Below, piece after piece: positions 54,201-63,816 of a stretch of DNA of 64,000 nt. The DNA comes from Pyropia yezoensis (Eukaryota; Rhodophyta; Bangiophyceae; Bangiales; Bangiaceae), in the NCBI GenBank assembly GCA_009829735.1, contig CM020620.1, positions 1,116,001 through 1,180,000 on the forward strand, in the 5' to 3' direction. How positions within the stretch are numbered: position 1 is the first letter of the stretch; every line of letters begins with the position of its first letter. The position numbers were made by a program, and so were the translations under genes. A model generated the notes under the pieces. It had not been told where the DNA came from, made no database searches, and was given only the letters and a program-made list of their open reading frames with translations.

Positions 54201-55150
54201 TGAACGCAGTGGTTGACCACTGGATCAGTGCATACGGAGTCATGAAGCAACTCCTCTCCGATAACGGAGCAAACCTTACGTCGGCATTCTGCACTAAGGT
54301 CCTGGGCATGTTCGGTATCGAACCACGTCGGGCATCCGACTACCACCCGCAGTCCAACGGGCAGGTGGAGCGGTTCAACCGCACCATCGTCAAGATGCTA
54401 CAGTGCTACGTGGCAGAGCACACGAACACTTGGGACAGGCTTCTGTCCGTACTCACCCTGGCATACAATGCCAGGCCACATCGGAGTACCAACATCGCCC
54501 CACTGGAATGGGTCATGCCACTAGGCGTCGGTAACCTGACGCTGCCGCCAGGCAGGTGCACTCGGTATGATACACCGAAGGGCCGACCCGCCGAACGCAT
54601 CCACCTAGCTTGGTTGGCCAAGCTATCGTGGATGATTCCTAAGCTCAAGGGTGCCCTTGACAGAACACAACTTCGATACAAGAAGAACTTCGACGCCCGA
54701 CTACGGGTGCGCAACGCAACCCTGGTAACAGGTGACTGGGTCTATATCAGACACCAGAAGTTCCGAGGGAACAAGCTTATGCAACCGGTCAAGGGACCGT
54801 ACCAGATCCTCCACAGAGATAACCACTCTGTTATCTTACACTCCGATACGGAGATTCAACGCATCAGCATGAATGACGTCACACCTGCTCCGAAGCCGGA
54901 ACAGCCTCAGCCGGTACCGGCTGGGTTGCTACATGAAGCTCTTACAACCCACCGGTCAGACGACCCGGTGGGACCGGATGGGATTCCATACCAAGTAGAG
55001 AGCGTGGTCGGACACACCGACCCGGACCTACCAGGACCCTGGTACGTCAAGGTTATGTGGGTCGGATACGACTCACCCACCTGGGAACAGGCGGCAAATA
55101 TACCCCGCCAACTACTCATGCCTTACATGAGGCGACGACGCCTACTGTAA
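51236..55150 (+). CDS. Pol of element B: protease, RT, RNase H, integrase, chromodomain (fossil)
   Basis: One ~1304-codon frame in gypsy order. Retropepsin (YPVLDTGAGPNLI) at the start; reverse transcriptase from ~residue 370, with RFCIDYRRLN, MPFGLSNAPATFQRAID and the YLDD catalytic box; RNase H (FVIDVDACDTQVGC, then ATERECLGVIWAV); integrase with an H-H-C-C zinc site (HPGGSRMFA...CHPCARN) and the DDE core beginning VAIDILGPLP. The C-terminal WYVKVMWVGYDSPTWE segment resembles a chromodomain, which in chromoviruses steers insertion to particular chromatin. It looks whole at the level of the frame. Confidence 0.9.
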   Translation: MLFTLENFKVSATLGVDPQSTRSYYPVLDTGAGPNLIRKDTLPDKWLPRVRVTRGPTIKDANGRLIRTTAAMSLQVTIGDLTTEVDFLVCETLSVPCILGCTFINVHVDAIRPGRRTVELQEADGTKRGHTAIVRDLTLQGSHVNVAEVYASVEPKTLRLAKRTRFEPLSETVLPVNCDLAGICRVQSNLRTYKRHGLTMANGLIDLPAEGSSLLVMANYRRKAVTLPKGTILGIAELYEGDILTPDKEGQVEPLEVLAVAETTERQQPDDGKPNPSAAPADLPPKDQEALKALAEADLDHLPPSVAEGVRRMLRKHDVMWTGGALGTIGATQHRIDLVPGARPARSQPHRAGPMQREIVDGEVKRMSEAKVIRPSMSEWGAPVVIVPKKDQTPRFCIDYRRLNLVTKKDSYPLPRMDECIDSLGEATVFTTIDCNAGYWQIPVADEDIPKTAFVCHSGVYEFLRMPFGLSNAPATFQRAIDIILSGVKWRNCLVYLDDVIVFSRNMDDHVQHVDEVLTLLRNAGVTLRLKKCAFFQQTVEYLGHQITPGKLGVLEANTRALRDARFPNTQTQLKSFLGMCKVYRRFVKDFARIAKPLTVLTSSTLPKVLQPPSPSEEEAFESLKRALLAPPVLALPHRRGTFVIDVDACDTQVGCTLLQGETLIGTDNVIPDLRPVGYFSRTLNPAERNYSATERECLGVIWAVQLLRPYLEGSRFIVRSDHEPLRWLLNLGDKDSDSHGRLARWRLKMAGHDYRTVYKAGSTHHLGDALSRLDTPSGDTRPVDEDIPVVPVCMVGNATQGMADHTMAHLACPLTLADFREAQANDDDCRRHRANLLAGTAGIFSENEDGLIYRRAPADGRHQVVVPVSLRQAVMEREHENPTAGHPGGSRMFAAMRRFFYWPAMAVDVVDHVRGCHPCARNRMSLHRQASAMKLFPPDGPNEQVAIDILGPLPVTEEGNRYILVMSDRFTKLSRAAAIPNDTAYTIMNAVVDHWISAYGVMKQLLSDNGANLTSAFCTKVLGMFGIEPRRASDYHPQSNGQVERFNRTIVKMLQCYVAEHTNTWDRLLSVLTLAYNARPHRSTNIAPLEWVMPLGVGNLTLPPGRCTRYDTPKGRPAERIHLAWLAKLSWMIPKLKGALDRTQLRYKKNFDARLRVRNATLVTGDWVYIRHQKFRGNKLMQPVKGPYQILHRDNHSVILHSDTEIQRISMNDVTPAPKPEQPQPVPAGLLHEALTTHRSDDPVGPDGIPYQVESVVGHTDPDLPGPWYVKVMWVGYDSPTWEQAANIPRQLLMPYMRRRRLL

Positions 55151-55196
55151 CAACCCAACCGACACCGACTTCGGCTGTTGGGGGGTGAGGCTTATA

Positions 55197-55318
55197 CCTA
55201 CTAAGTAGGGTGTGACATGGTTAAAGCAGACTTAGGTTTCTAAGTCAAATCAGACTTAGGTTTCTAAGTCGAACCAAGCTTAGGTAACTAAGTAGAGCTA
55301 AGCTTAGGTAACTAAGTA
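55197..55318. repeat. Four 24-bp palindromic tandem repeats in element B
   Basis: Units start at 55229, 55253, 55277 and 55301, an exact 24-bp period. The first two contain GACTTAGGTTTCTAAGTC and the last two AGCTTAGGTAACTAAGT, each an imperfect palindrome able to form a hairpin. A further palindrome, CCTACTAAGTAGG, lies at ~55197-55209. The array sits between the end of pol and the end of the antisense ORF, where two converging transcripts would terminate. Confidence 0.8.
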
Positions 55319-55630
55319 AAAACCTGAACCTTAATAAGGTAACTTAAAGGTAAAAGCTAACTCCGATAATATCGAAGTAACTAGGAGGCTTACACGGGAG
55401 GATGACCTCCCAAAGCCAAGACACAAAGTGAGGGAGGATAACCTCCCCAAGCATGAACCAACCGAAAGAAGTTGGACGGGAGGCAAGGCACCACTGAGCC
55501 AGAAGGGGTACTCCCCAGGGCAGCAAACAGAGGCAAGCAATGCCCCCAGCGGGGGATGAGTTTATACTCACTACTACCCGACTACCATAAGGGTTGCCGG
55601 GGCCCTCTCCCGCACAAACAATAGCACTCC
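55319..55630. other. Untranslated stretch between pol and antisense ORF of element B
   Basis: About 310 bases with repeated AGGAGG/GGGAGG words and no open frame of note. Probably shared 3' UTR sequence of the two converging transcripts. Confidence 0.4.
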
Positions 55631-58079
55631 TCAGTGGGTAGACCCACTGCCCGAGGGAGGCCACTCACGCGTAAGCGCGTAGACCTCCGTGCTCCACCGG
55701 TCGGCAACGTCACGACGGTCGACCACCCGAGTTACCTCGGTGCATAGCTGGACGAGGGTGCTGCGGCCAGCCTCCACGTCCTCCAGAGCTTTCTGGAGGC
55801 GGTCCAGCACGCCACCGAAGCAACGCGCTGACCCAACCAGCGCAGCACCTGGGGGGATATCCCCCCAGCTAACAGAGAGACCCCCACGCATGGCGCGGGT
55901 AACAAGGGCGTCAACGCCCTCATACCAGAGACGGGGACCCCCGTCATGTAGGACAGGGGCGGGAGGTGACACTGGCGCAGCCAGAGGAGCCATAGGAGCC
56001 GACACGGCTACCACCGGAGCCGGTGGCACCTGATACGAGGCCCGGTAGGACCCTACCGAAGGGGCTCCACCGTAACCACGGCGGTACTCCGCCCGACGAC
56101 GGGACACCTCACGCTCCCCACCCACAGAGCCCCACTCTCGGGGACGACGGCCAACCGCCGCCGGCATCGGGTTACCGAACCACGGAGCAAGGACCTGAAG
56201 AGGGTCATGGATAACCATGGGAATACCCAGGTCAGGAACGGCCTCGGTGGACGCCCACCCATGGCAACTAGGCTCACCCGGCTGAGTACGCCGGACACGC
56301 AACGAGTGACGAGGCAAGGGGGAAGCCCCAGCCTGCGGGTCCCGGTACGGGGGAAGGGCCAACACCCCAGCCCAGTTCACGGCATCGTGAACAGCCAGCA
56401 GGGCTTCGAACTCCCGGGCCAACCCGGTCTTGGCAGCTATCAGATCCACGCCCAACTGCGCGATGTGCCGACGGACACCCGTCGGAAGATGAAACAGACG
56501 ACCCTGCCGGCGGACGGACAGCAAGAAGGATGATGCCTGCCCGAGGGTAACCTCAAGGGTGAAGGTACCCTGCAACGGGTGGACCGGCCGGGAGGCCAAC
56601 ACACTCCCGAAGTATCGGAGGCAGGAGCCGGTGTCAAACCGGAAAGCAGGGGCGGGTTCCCACCCCTCCTGCCATAGCGGCGGGCGCACGGGAGTGTATA
56701 CCGGAGCACGACCGTTGCCGGTCTGCAACGCACACGTTATATCCGTGCGGAACGCATCCGCCATGACACCATGGTTACGTCGCCAACTCGACGCCGACTT
56801 CAACCCCGCCATGGGCGGGTAGGGAGCCGTCAACGACAGATACGGGGGTACCCCCGGGTAGTAGTCAAAGTCGGGATACCGACCGGTACGGCTCACCGTC
56901 TCCCCAAACGCAACCGGCTCCGCCGCCGCCGCAATCCCCCGAGCACTAGCCGGGTAGTCAATCTCCCGCGGCAACGCGGGGGCAATCAAGTCGCAGACCC
57001 CGAAGTTGGGGTCGAGGTAGACCTCACATCGTCCCACCCGGGTGCGCCAGAGCTGCGCATGCCGGTCGTCCGGCTGACTCAGGATCCAATGGTGTTCCAC
57101 CCGGACCGCGTTCGGCTGGTTGACCAGCCGCACCAACTCCCGCTCCCAGCACGGGTCCACCTTGACGCGCCGGGAGGATTCTCCACGGGGATGCACCAGG
57201 TGGAAGTCCACCCGCATACGCCCATCGGACTCCATCGACTCTTGCACCGTGAGGCCTCGAACCCGAGCAACCAAGTCGGACACCGACATGGCGGGTTGAC
57301 CCGCCGCCACGGCGACGCCGCCACCCAACGGGGCAACCCGGGCAGGACCAGGAAGAATCGGGGGCGCCGGGGGACGCACCACCGGCAGAGGGGCCGACGT
57401 CGGAGATGGACGAGGCCGAGGAGGAAGAAGAAGGGCGGGCGCCCGCCCGGAGTAACTCCCGGTGTCAACCGCCATGGGAGAAGGAGCGTCTTGACCGCTC
57501 GACACCCGCGGCACCGCAGGTATGGTACCGGCGCCGGCACCACCCGTCGGCGTAGCCCCCGCCTCGGAAGTGGAAGGCACTTGGACAGCTTCCGGAGCCG
57601 GAGCCCCGGCCGTGCGGACACCCGCACCGTCTTGACCCACCGCACCGGGTGTCGCACCGCCACCACCACCCGCGTCAACGTCGGGGACCGCCTCGAGGAG
57701 TCACCGCCCGGACCCCCGGACCACCTTGACCAGCCGGAGTCGGCTGCGGGTCGCCACCTCCGCCGCAGGGCGGACCATCTTGAGGTACCTGCGGTGAGCC
57801 GGCACCGGCACCAGGCTCCATCCGGGCAGCCGGCAGAGAGGAGGTAGAAGCCGCCACGCGCGGTTGACCGCCGGGTTGACCTCCGGCCGACGGCACCGTC
57901 GTGCCGCTGCACACGGACGACAGTCCTCCGGCCGACAGACGGACGGACACCGCAGGCCCGTCGTCGTCAGACGAGCTCACCCCGTAACGCGCGGCGTCGG
58001 GACCGACAGGCGCGTCGTCCTCCATCTCCTCCCCGATCAGGAGGTCTTCCTCCTCTTCAAGCACCTGGGGATAGGACAT
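55631..58079 (-). CDS. Long antisense ORF of element B (fossil)
   Basis: Read on the strand opposite to gag-pol. The N-terminal part begins at 58079 with an acidic stretch (QVLEEEEDLLIGEEMEDD) and a Pro/Gly/Ser-rich linker. The main block (57640-55631, ~669 codons) has globular-looking sequence: GRMRVDFHLVHPRGESSRRV, LWRTRVGRCEVYLDPNFGV, GVPPYLSLTAPYPPMAG, LRYFGSVLASRP, GRLFHLPTGVRRHIAQLGVD. It shares spaced motifs (PPYL...P; FGSV; a Leu/His/Leu-Pro helix region) with the antisense ORF of family A. No known domain is recognised. It lies in two frames, so it is interrupted or spliced once. Confidence 0.65.
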
Positions 58080-58236
58080 GATAACGGGTGCGAAGTCCCC
58101 CGCGCCCACAAGCCGTCGACGGCTACAACCCGGTACGGTGGGATAACCGGGACGAGCCAGGGAAGCGCGGACACCCGCGCTTATGACCACAAACGGCCAC
58201 GAGAAGCGCCGCAGGCACGCGGGTCGACCCGCGCCC

Positions 58237-58736
58237 NNNNNNNNNNNNNNNNNNNNNNNNNNNNNNNNNNNNNNNNNNNNNNNNNNNNNNNNNNNNNNNN
58301 NNNNNNNNNNNNNNNNNNNNNNNNNNNNNNNNNNNNNNNNNNNNNNNNNNNNNNNNNNNNNNNNNNNNNNNNNNNNNNNNNNNNNNNNNNNNNNNNNNNN
58401 NNNNNNNNNNNNNNNNNNNNNNNNNNNNNNNNNNNNNNNNNNNNNNNNNNNNNNNNNNNNNNNNNNNNNNNNNNNNNNNNNNNNNNNNNNNNNNNNNNNN
58501 NNNNNNNNNNNNNNNNNNNNNNNNNNNNNNNNNNNNNNNNNNNNNNNNNNNNNNNNNNNNNNNNNNNNNNNNNNNNNNNNNNNNNNNNNNNNNNNNNNNN
58601 NNNNNNNNNNNNNNNNNNNNNNNNNNNNNNNNNNNNNNNNNNNNNNNNNNNNNNNNNNNNNNNNNNNNNNNNNNNNNNNNNNNNNNNNNNNNNNNNNNNN
58701 NNNNNNNNNNNNNNNNNNNNNNNNNNNNNNNNNNNN
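58237..58736. other. Assembly gap of 500 N
   Basis: Exactly 500 N, a standard placeholder length, so the true distance is unknown. It lies between the antisense ORF of element B and the family C LTR, where the 3' LTR of B and part of element D would be expected. Confidence 1.
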
Positions 58737-58758
58737 GTTTCTGTCCCAAAAAGATGAC

Positions 58759-59331
58759 TGTAGCATCCCTGGCCCACTTGGCGCCGACCCGGGACTACAA
58801 CCAGAGGGCACCAGGTGCCAGAACACGCCCGCCGTGTGGTGATGGTTGGCGGCCGTGGCCCGTGCCCGGCACTGGGATGCGGTGGACTACGCTATCCACA
58901 CGTGAGAGAGGGATTTCTGATGGGTTTTTGCATACTTGTGAGGGACTTGATTTGAGAGAATTTGAGTGTGAGATTAGTGAGTGGGAATAGAATTAGTAGT
59001 GATAGTGGCCCCCGACCTGACGAGGTTAGACTCGGGTCGGGGCCACTCGGGTTATGGGGGGGCTACTTGGCCAACGTGCCGAGGCTCCCCCCCAGATGCA
59101 CGTTAAGAGGGAGAGCGAAGCGTCCTTGGCCCGCGCCCTCAGGAAAAAGACAACTGCGCGTTTGCTTTTCTCTTCCCCGTGTGCACTACCGTGCGTATCT
59201 GTTTGCTCTGCGAGCAGGCACGTGAGGCAACAGGCATACCATTCTCGTAGTTCCCCTTTCTGTGTTACCTGTCCCTTTCCCCGGAGGGATATAGACACGT
59301 GTCTGAGAGGATCGAGTTTTATACCACAGAT
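58759..59331 (+). repeat. 5' LTR of family C element
   Basis: 573 bp, TGTAGCAT at the start and TACCACA at the end. Contains a GC-rich inverted repeat around the words CCCCGACC(T/C)GA...TCGGGTCGGGG at ~59009-59045. Confidence 0.8.
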
Positions 59332-59538
59332 TTGGTGGAGCAGCAGGGGATGATTGGAGTTTTGAGAAGAGACATTTGGGAGCAGCGGTTGGGTTGTTCC
59401 TGTTCTGTCTTTTTCTGTGGTTTGGGAATTATTTGCACCCGTTCACGGGAATCCCATTCCTGGCTCTCCAACCCCTCTCTTGTGGTCTGGCGATCTTTGG
59501 ACACGCAGGCAACTGGACTGTGGCTGTCAAGAGACCAA

Positions 59539-61460
59539 CATGGCTACCCTCCCTGGCACGACGGTGCCCGAAGGGGTAGACCCCGCGTCCCTTGACGCAT
59601 CCCTGGTCACCGCGGGGGACGGTGCCCAACCCGGCGTTCTCCCTACGGGTGAAGCAGACCTGGGTGTGACATCCGGTAGTGGACTGGAGTCTACAGGCGG
59701 CCAAGCACCTCCTGCCTCCGTTCCTCCGGCTGTTCCTCCTGCGGGAGCCACCCCGGGGTCAACGGCGTTTGAGTCAGCTCGCAGCAGACGTCTCCCTCCT
59801 GTCGGTTCTACTCCTCAACCTCCAGGGATAGCCCCTGGTGTGTTCACTCCTGGACCCACACATGGCAGCTGGGTGTATACACCTCTTCCTGTGGGCACTA
59901 GCAGTGCCAGAGGCACCGCTACGACTGGTTCCACGGGTCTCCCTGAGACCTCGACTCCTGGGACCGGCCAAGCTTTTCCTCCCCTTGCATCCTATAGGGC
60001 GGGGAGCTCTAAGACCGGTAACCGGAGTAGCCGGAGGCGTCGGCGTCGTCGCCGTCGCTCTAGCACCAGCGAGACCAGTTCCTCCAGCTCTGAGGAGGGA
60101 TATGACTGGGATGCATCTCCCGGTCCCACCCGGCGCAGGCTAGTCGAGTTTGACTTCCCTGCCCACCAAGTGGGAGATGCCACCCTGAACAAGGTCACGT
60201 ATTGGGGTAACTACCGGCTGGAGAACCAAGACCAAGGTTACACCCGGAAGATGGCCAAGAAGATGGCGTCCCTGAACCGGCGAATGCAGCCGAGCTTCGG
60301 GGGACATCCTAAGTTTTCCGGGAAGAGACCGGCGCTTATCTTTGCCTTCCTGCGCCGGTTTGTCAAGGCATGCAATGACAACGATGTGTCCGAGGGCAAG
60401 GCTCTCTACCTCCTGGTTAACTTCATGACCGGAGAAGCGGAACAGCGGTTTGCACAGGTTCTACCAGACTCTGCCGGACACATTGTCGGACGTACCGTTG
60501 CGAGTTATCCGGAGGCGGTCAACTGGCTCCTGTCCAACTACGCTGACGCGGACTCCCTGCGTAAAGCAATCGACAGGCTGGACCGGGCAACCATGGAGAA
60601 ACAAGAGACTCCAGAGGCGTTAGCCCGTCGTGTCCGGCAGATGAGCGAGGCTTGTGGCAACGTTTACCCTGAGGACAGGCTCAAGATGATCTTCTCGGAA
60701 GGGCTTCCTGAATATCTTCAAGTGGATGCGGAGAACTACAACCAGGAACATCAAGAACATACCTTCCAGCAGTTGATGGCCTACACCCAGGGCAAGTACC
60801 GGCAAGCCAAGGCCCTCCAAGCTCCCATGTTATCAACTCCCAAGCCGTTGTCGCGAGTTCGTCCCGGACCCGACAAGTATAAGGGGGGTGATAGCCCTGT
60901 ACCGGTACTCGCAGTTGGCAAAAGCCTCACCCGTGGGGTCAGGGGGCAAGTGGGGCGGCTTCGTTTCTAAGGAGCAACCATCCCTGGTCGCCCGCAAGCA
61001 AGTCAAGAACCAGCGGTTCCGGTCTTGTTGGCTGTGCCAGAAAGAGGACCACATGTCCTACCAGTGCCCGACCATTCCCAAGGATCTCCAGGAGAAACTC
61101 AAGCGTCAAGGACTGGTGTTTGAAAAGGCGGTCAACTGGGCTGACCGGCGGCACCCTCCAAGATGGACAAGGCACAGGTACATGCAATCCGAGTGGCAAC
61201 CTTACAGAGCATCACGGAGGCTCTGGCAAGGGAAGCTCCTACGGACTTTGACCTGGAGACCGAAACCTCTAAGGACTCCTCGGACCCGGGAAACGAGTAG
61301 GGCAGGCGCTCTCCCCAAGTGTCTTCCCGAACCTCCAACGGCAGGGTACTTCTACCCGTTCTCCCCTTGCGTGCCGGGAGAAAGGACGGCAGTTACCTGC
61401 TCAACTGGTAGCCGCCTGGACACCCTGTTTGTTCAAGGGGAACTTGCTCGTCCTGCGTAA
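59539..61460 (+). CDS. Gag region of family C element (fossil)
   Basis: From ATG 59539. Pro/Thr/Ser-rich N-terminus, an Arg run followed by a Ser/Glu stretch (RRRRRRRRRSSTSETSSSSS), then a retrotransposon-gag capsid-like helical domain (FAFLRRFVKACNDNDVSEGK, LLVNFMTGEAEQRF, QETPEALARRVRQMSEACG, RLKMIFSEGLP). A CCHC zinc knuckle (CWLCQKEDHMSYQC) lies farther on near 61026-61068. The order capsid then knuckle is typical of gypsy gag. Confidence 0.75.
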
Positions 61461-61872
61461 GGAAAATCTCAAGATTAATGCTCGTATGCGTGTGGGGGAT
61501 AGCCTCCCCCAAGCTATTACGCCGGTGGTTGACACGGGAGCCGGACCCAGCGTCATCACTGAGAACCTGCTACCTCCGGGCTGGCGTCGACATGCCTGGA
61601 GAGCGCCTACCAAAACCCACATTGTCGACGCATCAGGTCAAACCCTACGACCACTGGGCCGCCTTCCCGTCGCCATCTATGTCAACAATGAACCAATGCT
61701 TTTTCCCTTTCTAGTAGTCAAGACCCTATCAGTCCACCTTATCTTAGGCTGGGACTTCCAAAGGCAGCATGTCAAGAGCATTCTACCCGGAGAAGGGAAG
61801 GTGCAGTTCAACCATGGGTTTGTGTCACCGGTATTGGAGCATCTGGACGCCAAGGTTCGTGTAGCCAAGAAC
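61461..61872 (+). CDS. Retropepsin region of family C element (fossil, cut)
   Basis: ITPVVDTGAGPSVITENLLP carries the Asp-Thr-Gly active-site box, and VVKTLSVHLILGWDFQ matches the second conserved strand of gypsy proteases. It ends where the family A LTR starts. Confidence 0.7.
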
Positions 61873-62340
61873 TGTGGCAAAAACCACTTGCACACATGGC
61901 ACCCAAGTTGGGGCGGTGCGCAAGGCCTGCCTCCCGTGTCGGGGTAACTGGAAGAAGTGCAAGTCGCACACACTCTGTCCCTGTTGTGGGGCAAACCCCC
62001 CACTGACAAACAAGAAGATGGTGTGTGGGCCAACAGTTTCTTGGTCGGGACGGGGACGCAGGGCCAGGCCCCGCTGTCCCTCCCCTTATCCCCCAGGGTC
62101 CACTCAGAATCTCGCCACTCAGAATCTCCCACCCCAGCACCTGCCCAACGGGCCACACGGAAATTCAAGACGATAAATGCAGAAAACCCTCAAATCCCAG
62201 TTGGATTTACTACTAAGCTAACTATCCCAAACTTAGGGAAGATGGACCCAAATGCAGGGGGAGGAACGGATCAGGCTAGTGGCCTGCCGCCCCTTGCATG
62301 GCACGTGTTGCCCCCCTACCTGGGGGTCAATACTGCCACA
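61873..62340 (-). repeat. 3' LTR of element A2
   Basis: 468 bp with TGTGGCA...TGCCACA ends. All three family A LTRs in the window conserve, on the antisense strand, a Cys-rich frame (KACLPCRGNWKKCKSHTLC). Confidence 0.8.
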
Positions 62341-62677
62341 CTCCCCTCTCCTCAGTTCCGACCGACCCGGTCGGCCCTGTGAGGGGGTTTGTAAACGCAC
62401 GTCTCGGCGTTGGGGGCGCGACTTGCTGTCCCCCATCGAGTACGTAACGCGGATGTGGAGGCGGTCACGTTGACCGCCCCTCTCCTCAAGCTTGCCCACT
62501 CGGCAGCTTGCTCTCCTCAGTTCACACCTCACCATCACCACCACCTCCCCTTCACCTTCCACGGGCCGCCCCACACTGGGGAGGCCACCTGTCTACCCAC
62601 GATCCGAGTCCCCCTCAACTCGAGGCGGGTCTCGTGCCGCTGTAGCGAGGGCGTCTCTCCCCAACTTGGGGAGAGTC

Positions 62678-63816
62678 ATGGCGACCCCGGGAGTGGATAC
62701 GGACTGTCTGGACGAGCGTATGGAGGACACCACCTACGGTGCAGCACTCGCCGGGACTTCCGGCGGGGGCTCCGCGATTGCTCCGGGGGATGGGACTCCC
62801 GCGTCACCCGGCTTTGGGTTGACGGCGGATCTCCCCCGGAGGCGGGACAAGTTGTCCCGCGTGAGGCCTTGGGGCGGTGGTTTTACCCCGATTGGCCTCT
62901 ATATGAGGAGGGGTTGACTGTTCTTCGCTGTGGCCGACTTGGCGCAGCGATGGGTCAGGTATGGGACCGCCTACGGGAGAAGTATCCCCGTAGGGTCGGG
63001 CTCCCTGCCGGCTTCAGGACGGACCAGTTTGCCTTCCTGGACGACGGGGAGGTCGATTACATTCAGCGGACCAAGGCCATGGTGGACCGCGGGGGAACTA
63101 TCCCGGGTCCCGGCGACTTGCCGACCTTTACTTGGGACGCGGTGGCAACTCGCCCCCCGTACCTTCAAGAGGCCGATCCGCACACTCATCACTTTGATGT
63201 GCGGATGGAGAAGGACTTCCGGCGAGGTCCCTACTTGGTGAACTCGGCTCAAGTTGAGGTTCCTCAGCAGTCTGCTGCCAGTAAGGAGCAGTACTATCCG
63301 AAGAAGCCCGAGTGGTGGCCTCAAGTTGAGGTCCCCTACGGGTTCCCGGCGTTGCTGCCACGGTTGCTTGACCACTTCGGCTCCGTCATGTTGACGGCTG
63401 GCCCTGATCACCTGGTGTGGGCCATGTTGGCCACCCAGTGGCTCCTCGAGGTCATGTCGACCTGGGTGTCTTGTGTTCTGCGGCGGGGGATGCTCTGGCA
63501 TCTCCCCCTCCGGCTTACCCAAGGTTTGGAACAGCTGACCCCTCAGCTAGTTGCTGAGGGGTGCTCATCAGGACAACTCACTCTACTTGAGGAGATGCTC
63601 CGCCTCCACAAGTTTATCGAGTGGGAGAGCATTGAGCACAAGTTGCGCCGCCCCACTCGTGGGCCCAAGGACGATGGCGCACTTCGCCAGTTCGTGTGGG
63701 TCGCTCGTGGACTTCACGACGGCCGTGTGTCCTACGAGAGGGGTTGGGCATCGGGGACTACCCGTATGCCCCGGGGGTGGATCGTCACACTGCGCCACCC
63801 CCGGACAAGCCCATAG
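62678..63816 (+). CDS. Antisense ORF of element A2 (fossil)
   Basis: The same protein as at 40817-41392 but longer. Regions: DERMEDTTYGAALAG near the start, GRWFYPDWPLYEEGLTVLRC, FRTDQFAFLDDGEV, HTHHFDVRMEKDFRRGPYLV, then LLPRLLDHFGSVMLTAGPDH, AMLATQWLLEVMSTWVS, and LLEEMLRLHKFIEWESIEHK. It looks like an alpha-rich globular protein; no family is known to me. About one interruption. Its partner in family B is at 55631-58079. Confidence 0.7.

Larger units (their letters stand above)
49332..58236 (+). mobile_element. Family B gypsy/Ty3 (chromovirus-like) LTR element
   Basis: The 5' LTR is 49332-49694 (363 bp, TGTAGCA...TGCTACA), followed at once by the primer-binding-like site TTGGTGGAGCAGCAGGGG. 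Gag region 49920-51230, pol 51236-55150, a set of palindromic repeats, then a long ORF on the opposite strand (58079 down to 55631). The 3' LTR is not seen and should lie in or beyond the 500-N gap. It is inserted in element D. The pol frame looks whole; the gag and antisense regions each show about one interruption. Age cannot be judged without the second LTR, but the intact pol suggests a young copy. Confidence 0.85.
58759..61872 (+). mobile_element. Family C gypsy-type LTR element, 5' part
   Basis: The 5' LTR is 58759-59331 (573 bp), then the same primer-binding-like site as in families A and B two bases inside it. A gag region (59539-61460) and the start of a retropepsin region (to ~61872) follow. 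The element is cut there by insertion of a family A element, and the remainder lies outside the window. Gag is open over most of its length, with about one or two interruptions in the 3' gag/protease part. A related LTR in opposite orientation is at 48260-48832. Confidence 0.8.

Noticed and set aside
48260-59331. Reading the two 573-bp repeats as the LTR pair of one large element
   Set aside because: They are in opposite orientation, and the purine tract at one and primer-binding-like site at the other show they belong to two separate elements.
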